Source: Glandiceps talaboti | Lineage: Eukaryota; Hemichordata; Enteropneusta; Spengelidae | Direction: 5' to 3' | Assembly (NCBI RefSeq): GCF_964340395.1 | Contig: NC_135562.1 | Span: 18,300,985-18,364,984 of the forward strand | DNA length: 64,000 nt | Shown here: positions 53,065 to 64,000 of the stretch, in pieces | How positions within the stretch are numbered: position 1 is the stretch's first letter | How the letters are laid out: each line of letters starts with the position of its first letter | Made by a program: the position numbers and the translations under genes | Notes under the pieces: model-generated | Databases searched by the model: none | The model's input: the letters and a program-made list of their open reading frames with translations, nothing else | What the model was told of the DNA's origin: nothing

Positions 53065-53630
53065 AAAGTTACAAAAACACAATGGACATGTTTCTAGATT
53101 AGTTTATTGCCAGCACTAGCACCTTCACCTTCAAATAATGTAAGAAATACAAAATCTGGTTCAGAAATTTTGAATTCTGAAATTGAACAAGGTGGTAGTG
53201 AAGAAAGAAGAACAACACATGAATCCATAGATCACTTTTGAGATGGAAACTTACATAGATGCCAATAAAGTTGACTGGTTTCTATGATAATGGAGGGTAG
53301 ATATGACAAACATATCATTTTCTACCTCCTGTGTCACAACCGAGAGATGTGTGAATCTGTTTGATATTTTATGGATTTTATTGACACTTCAAGTAAAGAC
53401 TACAGTGTGAAGGTTCCATTACCACAATGCCTTGAATTAATATACCTATATATAATGCCACTGGTGAATTAAATGTCAAGTAGCTGTAACTATATGCTAT
53501 AATGGTGGAGGAAAATGACCCTTGACCTTTCATGCAAGTGGGAAATTAATCTCACAGAAATGTATGCATTGTACCTGATGTAATTTACAGGTTTTATCCC
53601 ATGCTAGCTTTTTTGGATAACTTTTAATAA
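52744..53630. other. Intergenic, no gene recognised
   Basis: A (CAA)n run occupies about 53022-53063. Nothing else can be named. Confidence 0.6.
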
Positions 53631-55929
53631 GTGCTGCTGATCTTAAAGATTTGATACCGAGGTGAAAAAGTTTCTAAACGTTGCGACAGTGTACACCTGT
53701 AATCGACAACCATCAAAGAAGCGAACACTAGCAGCCATCGTGACGGTGCTTTTCAGAAAGCAAAGTACTAAATCAGATCGGGGTGTCAAACTACAATGGA
53801 AACTTGCATTTCATCTGACCTGGTTTGAACTGTAAGAGATATAGTGACTATATTGTATTCCTCCGCTATTAAATAGTTCTACACAGATCACGTCACTGTC
53901 AACAAAATGTAATTGATATTTTAGGGTATGGAATAATTAAAATGCTATGAAAACAACAGCCCCTGAAATGCATTTTAATTTTCTAGTTTATTTTCGTTTT
54001 GGGGACGAATAACATCTATAATTAAACTAAAGCGGATGGATCGCTAGCTTGTAACGTGACTGTCTACGTTCAATGTACTTTTAGTCAACTGAAACAACAC
54101 GGGACTTGTGATTATGGTCACAGACAAGTAAGAAACTTACTTGTCTGTGTTGTGGTGAAGAAAAACAAACACACAAAAGAAATAAAAATGCAAATAAAAT
54201 AGCAAACAAACAAACAGGGCCGTAGCCTGACCAAATTGCCAACCCCGGGGGTGGGAGCAGAACTTTGTCTTGTGCAATCATACATTTAAAATTTAGAAAG
54301 GTGGTTAATTTACATAAATGTGCATGCAATTTACATTATATCTATCTTAGCATATGCAATTAGATATTATATGTAAGGCCAGAAAAAATGAAAAAGTTGT
54401 TCAGCGGGCAATCTGACCCATCGCATTGGGTAGGTAGGTCGATTTTTTTGTGATTTTTTTTTGACAATGCTTGACACTGACAGGATTAAAAACAAACCAT
54501 AATTATATAATGATAGCAAAACATTTCAGGTTGAGTTTATATACAAAGTATTCAGTCATTTTGCTTCATCACTTGCGATTTGTCTGCATAGCAATCATTT
54601 TCCATCAGTTCTACAGTTAGGAAATGTACACAATTTACGGTTAAACAAATTTTGTAGCTCCTCTCACCCTCTCCTCTCATAAAAATGTTAAGACCCGCCA
54701 AATGAATCTCAAGCCTTATTTTAGCCACTCCTTCTGTCACCTACACTGCAGTGGTAATATAAAATTATGTAGTGCAATGATGCATTAAAATAACAGTGAT
54801 AGCCAACTACAATAATACTCGGAACGAATTACTTTACAAAGGATGTGGATTTCACATGCATAAGGAGATGTCTCATAATGAGCTCTAACCTATACAGGGA
54901 GGTACTTAGCCAACCCCCTTCCATCTTGTTTTGGGAGAAAGACAATTATCACCTTGATCGCTACTGAGACACTTTCAAAGATGAAAAATAAAATAAAAAT
55001 AAGACAATGTAGGAGGCCATTTAGAGGCATAAACTATCAAACCATAGACATAATTTAAAGTCTTACAATGCTTGAATATGGTATTTAAATACCAGCATTG
55101 AGAGACAATTATGCTATGCAGTACATATTTTCTGGAAGTGTATTTTGTTGCGACAAAGCTGATATTTTGCGTATGTGCACTTGGATAAATGACTTCGCCT
55201 GAAGCTTAATTTGGTTCCAAAAAATCCCAAATAAAGAGCAAAACATTTTAAGACTTTAAGGCTATCACACTTTTGATGGCCCTACATGACTGCTCAGCCC
55301 ACTTTCAATGGTGCTCGTAAACTTTTGCCCAATTCTTGTTTAATAGTGTACGCTGGATATGCAACAGTTTAATTTAATCTCAAATCAAGCTTGAAGTAAA
55401 TGACGATTACAATAACATCGCTACGTATTCGAAAAGGTGCTTCTTTTTCCCCTAAAATTCTCGGGGGGGGGGGAACTGCCCCCTCTCCCCCAACAGGCTA
55501 CGATACTGGCAAATATATAACAGCAATCTTGACGAATATCATAAATATATTGTGATTAAGTAACGTGTCTAGCTACGTTTAATCTTAAAAATACAATGAA
55601 ACTCACAACAACAAACCGAAGAAACACCCAAAAACCCCATACTCTCTATTTTATAAAAATCACACTGGAGAACATGTCTCCACTATATTCCACACTCAAA
55701 AATAGTGAAAATATACTAGTTTTCGTTATACATAGACAGTGGATGTGATTACATTATCGTGCACCTGTTATGTTTCTCAAAGTTGGTCAATTTTTGTTTG
55801 TTTGTTTGTTTGTTTGTTTGTTTGTTTGCTTGTTTGTCTACTTGTTTGTTTGTTTTTCTTCTTCAAGTCCGAGCAACACCCCCCGGTACTCCCACCTATT
55901 GGGTATACGTATATGTGCCGCCCTTTTGG

Positions 55930-56365
55930 TACGGGTTTGGTATAAAATGGGTACTGTCTTTTGAGAGCAAATGAGTCTAAAATGGGGTCCACTTTTCACA
56001 ATTTTTTATTTTGTTTGGTCTAAAATCGGGTCCTGGAAGGAGCTCCTCAGTAAATTCTCAACTAGTTCGGGAATTTTCCCCTGCTAATTAATGACTATGA
56101 GATAGCATGCACACCCCCTGAAATGCTTAGTCATAGATATCGCCCCATATATAAACAGTCAGGTATAATGCATTGTTACGTTAATTGCACATGTGCAACG
56201 TTCCATCCACCGTTGAAATCGTTCAACCTTTGATTTATACTGGAAGGTATAATTAGTCCAAGGTTCAACCATGTGCGCAACAGTGGTCTAAAATGAGGTC
56301 TTCTAAAAAGTTGAAAGTTCTTAAACGGGGTATTGGTTTTGGGTCAAAACTGGTCTAAAATGGGG
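55930..56365. repeat. Dispersed copies of a GTCTAAAATGGGGTC motif
   Basis: The motif or a variant occurs near 55935, 55975, 56017, 56286 and 56350, and again near 62468 and 62528. A (GTTT)n run lies just before it (55795-55852). Confidence 0.65.
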
Positions 56366-56549
56366 TCTGGGGTTGACAGCATTGGCCACACAGCCCTACC
56401 AGACTTGGCCATTGGTACCCCCCCCAGGGGTGGGGGGCGCTGAACCCCCGGCCTGTGCTCACACATATCATATCAGTAATCATACTTTGAAGCTGCGCGA
56501 AGACCTCAAAACCCTTGGGCCAAAGAGTTCTTGTCGAACCCCATTTCCC

Positions 56550-56599
56550 TTTTTAACACAACTGAACTAAAGGTTCAGTAGTGTTATAGGCAAGGCAAA

Positions 56600-56647
<48 letters not shown>

Positions 56648-57873
56648 GGCTGTCTGTCTGTCTGTCTGTCTGACAGTCTGTCTGTGGATGTGTGTGTAAA
56701 CAACTTAAAGTCAAAAACTGCTGGACTGATTGCTTTGATATTTGGTGGTCATGTTACTTCTGGTGTCTAGTTGGGAAATTGTTCAAATGAAAATGATTGC
56801 ATCAGAGATGTGGGTTTGGGTTAAAAAAAATGTGATTTTTGGTCAAAAAACTTAAACTCCAAAACTACTAGGCAGATTGGCATTAAATTTGGTGGAACGT
56901 TATTAAATGTGATTAAATTAAGATTTGTTCATGACATGATGATTCCCTTAGTAATATACAAATTAGGGCCAAAAATGTGTCATTTTTGATCAAAAACCTA
57001 TATTTCCAAAACTACTCAGTAGATTGGGCTGAAATTTAAAAGGGATGCACCTGTGGGTGTATAGACGAAGACATGTTAAGCATATGACGATCTCATCATT
57101 AATATGCAAATTAAGAGTAAAAATGTGAATTTTGGTCAAAAATTTATATCTCAAAAAGTACTTTGTCAATGAGACCGAAACTTGGCGAGATGTTTCTAGA
57201 AGTGGTTATTCTGCAGATTTTCTTCAAATTATTTTGACGCAATGAATTGGCCCTAGCAACGATAACCACGCACTTAGCAATAACCAAATGGCAGTTTATT
57301 TCGCTCAAATAACATCATCTGGTAGGCAACATTCAAAAAATGTATGCAAATATCCGGAGCAACCATGACCACGCCCATAGCAACAACCAAATGGTCTTTA
57401 TTTTACAAAGATAACAAAAGGGATTAATAGACAGTGTGTGAACAAACATTCAAAAAACGTATGTAAATTTGCCTACCAACGAGACCACGCCCAAAGCAAC
57501 AGTCTATTGCAAAGATAATTGGAATTGAAAGACTAATGAATAACACTCAATAAATGTATGCAAATGTGCCTAGCAACAATACCACGCCCATAGCAACCAC
57601 CAAATAATCACCTATATTGCAAAGATAATATCAGGAATTCATATACAAGTAAAAACAAAAAAAATCATAAAATATGAAAATATATCTAGCAACGCCAATA
57701 GCAACATCCAAATGATCACATATATCGCAAAGATAGCAACAGCTACATGGTTGGATAGGCAAATGGATAGTCATTCAGCAAATGAACACCTATTGTTAAG
57801 ATGGACTACTGTATGGATAAAAAATGTTAAAAACTGTACAGTTGTTCTACAACGCTATTGACAGTATTTTTAA
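56550..57873. mobile_element. 1.3-kb non-coding element inserted at TTTTTAA, copy 1
   Basis: TTTTTAA flanks both sides (56550-56556 and 57867-57873). The empty paralogous site in R1 (near 31700-31710, inverted) has it once. The left end folds into a hairpin: AACACAACTGAAC, a short loop, then GTTCAGTAGTGTT. Inside are (TCTG)n (about 56599-56673), four ~141-bp repeats with AAAACTACT.AG.AGATTGG (56.71-57.2 kb), and about five ~110-bp repeats with ACCACGCCCATAGCAAC (57.25-57.75 kb). No open frame. Confidence 0.75.
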
Positions 57874-58062
57874 AAATACTATAGGGCCTACCCTCTCATA
57901 TTCAAACCAAAACGTAATATCTGGTATGTTGTGATACAGTCATTATTATACTGATACATTCGATGTACATGCTATGGTTTGGGGATGAACGGGAAATATG
58001 CCAAAGTAATGTTACCTGTCACTATAGCAACATTATGAAGACGTTACCAACTCTATTCATGA

Positions 58063-59211
58063 ATAAACTTTCCTCTAACTAGGTGTTTGGCGACGTGTAT
58101 AAACAACATCATGTCTGATCCCAAACACGGTCATTACAAATTCATGACATTATCATTTTTGTTGTGAATATATGAAAATACGACATTCTCCACCCTGTCC
58201 ATGAGAATCAGAAATAAAACACAGATAAAATCCTGGCATGTATAGAACATGTGATCATTTCTGTCAGAAATTTAGGTACCACATACAGTCGACAATAATA
58301 TGTGGTTGTATGCGTAGTCAAGAAAATTTCACGCCATAGGACACATTGTAGAAGAGCAACTTCAATTTATAATATTGGCGAAATTCGCGGCCAGAAAATG
58401 ATTACCACTGAACCAATGCCCCCGCCCCCAACCCACAATATCGATGTGATCAGGCACATCACAGGATTAAAAATATCTCCCAACCCCGTTCCCAACCCAT
58501 ACGAAGAAAGCACTTGATGGGTAGAAGTAGAATATTCGTCGATAGGAATTCTCGTCTCTTACGGTCAGACATGACAATAAACTAGTGAAATCGGCTTTAC
58601 TCTGTCGAACTGCAACAGTATCGAAATTTATAACCAAACTAATCAAACTAATTTAAGTGACCACAAAACCTCCGCAAAAAGTTGTGGAACATGAAAAGCT
58701 AAATTCATACTGTATACTAGTTAAATAGTTCAAAGTTCACGTAATTGTTTAGTTTTCGTATTTAAAATAGTTGCCGCTCTGTTGTTTGAATTCATTGATA
58801 CTTTTCTTAATTTTTTTTGTTTTTTCTTCTCATGGTTCTTCCTTGGATAACAGTCGGGTTTCCCAATTTCAACTCCATCGTCAGTCGTCTACAGTGTGGC
58901 ATGTTGTTTGCTTCTCACGGTTCCAAACTTGGTATTTGGAAGACTTTCCTGGTTACAAATCCTCTATGAACGTGGCATCCTATTTGTAGACTGGGGAAAT
59001 ACTTTTGCCTTGACATCTTGAGTAATTTCTCGGTAGGTCCTAGCTCGCCTGATTCCCACATCAGTAGTATGTGAAGAGGTTCTCCTCTGGGGAAATTAGT
59101 CTCATGGTCTTCTTCACGGGGAACTCGCTTTTCTTTGGGGAAACGCGTTTAGCAAGCAAGAGGTTGGCCAGTACCAATTGGCCACGTTGACAAACGGGTT
59201 CGGATCTCCAC
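58063..59211. other. Intergenic, no gene recognised
   Basis: It is unique-looking sequence without repeat landmarks. Two short open stretches (58302-58517 and 58771-58989) show no recognisable domain or splice support. Confidence 0.5.
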
Positions 59212-59660
59212 CATATCAACTCTTTAAGATCAGCAGCACTTGTAGTGGAATGATAAACTGCATACTAGACGATATATGTGGTATGAACTGAAACATAGCC
59301 TTTATTTATCAAAGCCCTGAAATCTCACGACTTCACCACAAGGACATGGTATATCCTTAACATGGCGCAAAATAATTAGTATGATCAAGAAGTCAAGGAC
59401 CTAAGCATCATTCACGTAATTTACATGTAGTCATGTTTAGACAATAGACATTCCAAGTTTTTCTGTAAAGTGATTCATTTTGTAAAATTTAAAGGAGTCA
59501 AACGCTAGCCCTGGCCTTGGAGGGAGGCCGTCTAGGCCAACCTCAGGGCGTTTGATAAATCACAGACAAGTAAGAATGTTCCAGTTCATACAACATATAT
59601 CGTCTTGTATGCAGTTTATCATTCCAATACAATTGCTGCTGATCTTAAAGATTTGATATG
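59212..59660. mobile_element. 449-bp MITE with long terminal inverted repeats
   Basis: The left end starts CATATCAACTCTTTAAGATC and the right end, reversed, starts CATATCAAATCTTTAAGATC. Pairing continues about 85 bp through GGAATGATAAACTGCATAC and CGATATATG. No clear target duplication is visible. The outermost ~28 bp of this end also occurs at 53635-53660, at the corresponding edge of R3. Confidence 0.78.
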
Positions 59661-61154
59661 TCACATTGTACACCTGTAATCGACAACCATCTGAAAAAAA
59701 CTTTTTGTATATCACTTACCGTCAAAGAAGCGAACACGAGCAGCTATCGTGACGGTGCTTTTCAGAAAGCAAAGTACTAAATCAAATCGGGGTGTCAAAC
59801 TAGGTCGCTTTTACAATGAGAACTTGCATTTCAGTTGACCTGGTTTGAACTGTAAGAGATATAGTGACTATATTGTATTCCTCCGCTATTAAATAGTTCT
59901 ACACAGATCACGCCACTGTCAACAAAATGTAATTGATATTTTAGGGTATGGAATAACTAAATGCTATGAAAACTACAGCCCCTAAAATGCATTTTAATTT
60001 TCTAGTTTATTTTCGTTTTGGGGACGAATAACATCTATAATTAAACTAAAGCGGATGGATCGCTAGCTTGTAACGTGACTGTCTACGTTCAATGTACTTT
60101 TAGTCAACTGAGACAACACGGGACTTGTGATTATGGTCACAGACAAGTAAGAAACTTACTTGTCTGTGTTATGGTGAAGAAACAACAATCACACAAAAGA
60201 AATAAAAATGCAAATAAAATAGCAAACCAACAAACAGGGCCGTAGCCTGACCAAATTGCCTACCCTTTGTCTTTAAAGAACTTTGTCTTGTGCAACATTT
60301 CAGGTTGAGTTTATATACAACGTATTCAGTCATTTTGCTTTTATCACTTGCGATTTGTCAATATCAAGTTCGGACCCCTACAATTGCTTGGTTCAAATTT
60401 TTTATCTTTGTGTTACTAGCAATAAAATTTAGAGATTTTAAGTCGTTTGAATTTGTTCTAAAATCGTATGGTTTTGATTTTTTGAATTTCTATCGCAAAA
60501 TTGACAAACCGCAATGTTATTGCGCCATACTAGATTTGGCCTGTGCCGTGACCTGTGCTACCGTAATTTCCACGACTCAAAAAATCCGCCCAAAATTTCA
60601 TGAAAATGTGAATAAAAAACTATCATATGTTTGGATAGATATCAAAAATTGTAATATGGTATGTTTACTCCACAACGTTTTTCTTAGCTGGCAATATTAG
60701 GAAAGACGATGCCGAACTGACCCAGAGCGATTTTTCACCTCGTGCTCATCAGCTTACAAAAACACGGACAGAAGTATCGGATACAGAGGGCGCGTACATC
60801 CTGGACCGCAGTGATAGTATTACATGACTGCTCAGCCCACTTCCTATGGTCGTAAACTTTTGCCCAATTCTTGTTTAATAGTGTACGTTGGATATGCAAC
60901 AGCTTAATTTAATCTCAATTCAAGCTTGAAGTAGTTTGGGAATTTTCCCCTGCTAATTAATGACTATGAGATAGCATGCACACCCCCTGAAATGCTTAGT
61001 CATAGATATCGCCCCATATATAAACAGTCAGGTATAATGCACTGTTACGTTAATTGCGCATGCGCAACGTTGCATCCACCGTTCAAATCGTTCAACCTTG
61101 GATTTATACTGATAGCATATAATTAGTTCAAGGTTCAACCATGCGCGCAACAGT

Positions 61155-62468
61155 GTCTACCAGATTTAAACTGAATGCCTTCTGTAAGGGCAAAGCTTTG
61201 AGATTGTCGTTCCTACAGACAATTTATTGTTGGAATACAACAGAACATATGCAATATTTTTTAAGTTATTTTTCTCATTGATTGGTATTTGTCCATTGCT
61301 ATTAGTGATCTCCTGGCCAACCACAACATGTAATGTGAAGTTTTATAGAACGTTGTAGCATAGCACTCATCGCAGAAAGAGTGTTAAAGGCCAAAAACAA
61401 TTGTTTCTGGTCAGCGCCCACCACTTAAGTACCCCCTTCCCACGTTATTTTTTTTCTTTAGTTCCGTAAGCCAATTCAGTATGCAGATGAAAGGGAAAAC
61501 ACAAAAGTAACTCTCCCTTAGATATTAATTGCCACTTCAAGGAAGACAACTGAAAAACTATTCATGAACTAGCCCATGACATGCCCCACATACACACTTG
61601 ATGTAAAGTACTAAATAAAAAGAACAGTAACTGCAATGATAAGTAGATTGATTAACATTTGTTGAGAATGTAAAAAAAAAAATAATCGCACCATCGCACC
61701 ACTTTAGACAACATTTCCCGACGAGAAACTATTTTTTCCTATTTAGTGGCCTACAAAATATGTCAATAATTTATTAAAACTAAAAGCTACATCAATAACA
61801 TTTTCAGGACAAGTGCGCTCTGGTATCACAAATGTGTCTATCAAATTATATTGAATTTGAAGTGTGCATTCTTGAGATATAGCCTAATAACCGAAAACAA
61901 TCAAGTATATAAATTGCTCATTCATATTCACGGGATGTTTACTAAAACCTAATGAGTTCTTGTCACTACCCTACAAAACACATGCAATAAATTTCGTTTG
62001 AATTAAGCCAGTCGTTTTTGTAGAAAATGGTGATAAAGTCGCACCACTTTGGACAACATTTCCTGACCAGAAACTATTCTTTTCTTTTTTGTGGCCTACT
62101 GAAAATATGCCAATAACTTATTGAACCTAAACACTACATTAGTAATATTTTCAGGACAGGTGCACTTTGATATCGCAAAATGTATGTACCAAATTATAAT
62201 GAATTTGAAGCGTGTATTCTTGAGATATAGCCTAATTACCAAAAAACATTAATTACGTAAATTACTAATTAATATTCAGGGGATTTTTACCAAAACCTAA
62301 TCAAATCTTGCCATTACCCCACGGAATACATCTTCAAAATTTCGTTTGAATTGAGCAAGCTGTTATGGAGAAAACAATGACAGAGATAGACAGACAGACA
62401 CACAGACACACAGACACACACACAGACTTCCACCCACTAAATACATCTCTTCCTTACGGAAGAAAAAA
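61155..62468. mobile_element. Foldback-element fragment inserted in R4
   Basis: It is absent from the paralogous site in R3 (near 56285). It begins CCAGATTTAAACTGAATGCC, like the inner arm of the foldback at 17.93 kb, and ends TTCCTTACGGAAG, like that element's outer end. A ~350-bp segment is tandemly repeated inside: CACCACTTTAGACAACATTT at about 61695 and CACCACTTTGGACAACATTT at about 62044. Confidence 0.75.
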
Positions 62469-62670
62469 TGGGGTCTTCTAAAAAGTTGAAAGGTCTAAAA
62501 CGGGGTATTGCTTTTTGGTCAAAATTGGTCTAAAATGGGGTCTTGGGTTGGTAACCCCCCCCCCCCCTCCGCTCACACATATCATATCAGTAATCATACT
62601 TCGAAGCTGCACATGTACACAGACCTCAAAACCCTTGGGCCAAAGAAGTGTTGTCGAACCTCATTTCCCT

Positions 62671-62716
62671 TTTTAGCACAACTGATCTAAAGGTTCAGTA
62701 GTGTTATAGGCATGGC

Positions 62717-62767
<51 letters not shown>

Positions 62768-63873
62768 GCCTGTGGGTCTGTCTGTGGATATGTGTGTGTC
62801 ATTTTAAAGTCAAAAAATGCTTGACTGATTGCTTTGATATTTGGTGGTCATGTTACTTCTGGTGTCTAGTTGAGAAATTGTTCAAACGAAAATTATTGCA
62901 TCAGAGATGTGGGTTTTGGGTCAAAAAATATTACTCAAAAACTACTAGGCAGATTGACATGAAATTTGGTGGGAACATTCTTAAATATGAGTAAATTAAG
63001 ATTTGTTTATGACATGATGATTCCCTTAGTAATATACAAATTAGGGCTAAAATGTGTCATTTTTGATCAAAAACCTATAATTCAAAAACTACTGAGCAGA
63101 TTGGGCTGAAATTTAAAAGGGATGCATATGTTCGTGTATAGATGAAGACATATTAAGCATATGATGATCTCATTAGTAATATGCAAATTAGGCGTACAAA
63201 TGTGAATATATTTGGTAAAAAATTTATATCTCAAAAAGTACTTGGTCAATCAGACCGAAACTTGGTGAGATGTTTCTAAAAGTGGTTATTCTACAGATTT
63301 TTTTCGAAACATTTTGACACAATTGGCCCTAAAAACCATAACCACGCCCTAAGCAACAACCGAATGGCAGTATATTTCGCTCAAATAACATCATCTGGTA
63401 GGCAAGTCAGTAAACATTCAAAAAATGTATGCAAATATTGCAACATTGACCACGCCCATAACAACAACAAAACATTCAAAAAACGTATGTAAATTTGCCT
63501 ACCAATGAGATCATGCCCATAGCAACAGTCAAATACTCACGTATATTGCAAAGATAACAGGAATTGAAAGACTAATGAATAAACACTCAATAAATGTATG
63601 CAAACGTGCCTAGCAACAACACCATGCCCATAGCAACCGCCAAATGATCACCTATATTGCAATGATAATATCAGGAATTCATATACAAGTGAAAAAAAAC
63701 ATTCAAAAACGTATGAAAATATATCTAGCAACATGACCATGCTCATAGCAACATCTAAATGATCGCATATATCGCAAAGATAGCAACATGGTTGGATAGG
63801 CAACTGGATAGTCATTCAGCAAATGTTAAGATGGACTAGTATATGTGCTACAACGCTATTAGCAGTATTTTAA
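62671..63873. mobile_element. 1.3-kb non-coding element, copy 2
   Basis: Same position and contents as the copy at 56550-57873: terminal hairpin, (TCTG)n at about 62716-62768, ~141-bp repeats, and ~110-bp repeats with CACGCCCATA.CAAC. The flanking word is slightly mutated (TTTTTAG at left, TTTTAAA at right). It predates the R3/R4 duplication. Confidence 0.75.
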
Positions 63874-64000
63874 AAAATACTATAGGCCCTCTCATATTCA
63901 AACCAAAACGTAATATCTGGTATCTTATGATACGGTCATTATTATACTGATATATTCGATATACATGCTATGGTTTGGGGATGAACGGGAAATATGACAA

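Larger units (their letters stand above)
53636..58062 (-). mobile_element. Composite block R3: minus-strand repeat family R with nested insertions
   Basis: Segments match R1/R2 in reverse: 53.69-54.33 kb (to 32.1-32.8 kb), 55.59-55.71 kb (to about 31.97-32.08 kb), 56.33-56.55 kb (to about 31.7-31.93 kb) and 57.87-58.06 kb (to the R terminal repeat). Foreign stretches separate these, including the 1.3-kb element at 56557-57869. Most of the block recurs at 59.6-64 kb. No coding sequence is supported. Confidence 0.75.
59640..64000 (-). mobile_element. Composite block R4: second copy of R3, running off the window
   Basis: It matches R3 in order and orientation (59.68-60.36 kb to 53.70-54.59 kb; 60.82-60.93 to 55.28-55.39; 60.94-61.15 to 56.06-56.29; 62.46-64.0 to 56.29-58.0). 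It differs by a unique 462-bp stretch at about 60361-60822 and a foldback fragment at 61155-62468. A 136-residue open frame inside the unique part shows no recognisable domain. Confidence 0.8.

Noticed and set aside
60290-60700. A 136-codon open frame
   Set aside because: It starts in repeat R4, has no recognisable domain or splice signals, and only part lies in unique sequence.

Overview
The window is animal nuclear DNA: spliced genes with GT-AG introns, AT-rich non-coding sequence, many microsatellites and minisatellites, a tRNA-headed SINE and several inverted-repeat elements. Nothing prokaryotic is present. The content suggests a marine invertebrate, perhaps a deuterostome such as a hemichordate or lancelet, but no feature settles the species.

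Left part (1-13.2 kb): the 3' half of BSDC1 lies on the plus strand as four coding exons between 1273 and 7162; its 5' exons are outside the window. The rest is intron and intergenic sequence with a 92-bp tandem repeat (421-760), a degenerate minisatellite just past BSDC1 (about 7.37-7.87 kb), a roughly 300-bp tandem repeat (11.3-12.5 kb), and two tiny hairpin insertions (2396-2429 and 11570-11608), each flanked by a 6-bp direct repeat.

Middle part (13.2-52.8 kb): three paralogous SLC16-type (monocarboxylate-transporter-like) genes share one architecture of a 5' leader exon plus four coding exons. Copy A (minus, 13236-22927) has introns enlarged by transposable elements, a 2-nt frameshift in its large exon, and a 2.5-kb tandem duplication upstream that doubles its leader exon and presumed promoter. 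Copies B (plus, 37003-40376) and C (minus, 46617-50137) are intact and stand tail to tail on the arms of a ~6.1-kb inverted duplication around a ~6-kb repeat-filled spacer. A fourth, orphan leader/promoter-like fragment lies just outside the end of the B arm (about 40725-40800).

Right part (52.8-64 kb): no convincing gene. It holds two related blocks (about 53.6-58.1 and 59.6-64 kb) that carry minus-strand copies of a repeat family also found at 31.4-33 kb and 43.1-44.5 kb. Comparing filled and empty copies exposes younger insertions: a 1.3-kb element at a TTTTTAA site, a 1.3-kb foldback-element fragment, and a GC-rich hairpin with an 11-bp target duplication.

The three transporters are the only genes seen with a shared role, probably plasma-membrane transport of small carboxylates or related solutes; their substrate cannot be read from sequence. 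BSDC1 is an unrelated neighbour. The main story is structural: a small transporter family copied by tandem and inverted duplication, then remodelled by foldback and hairpin elements.
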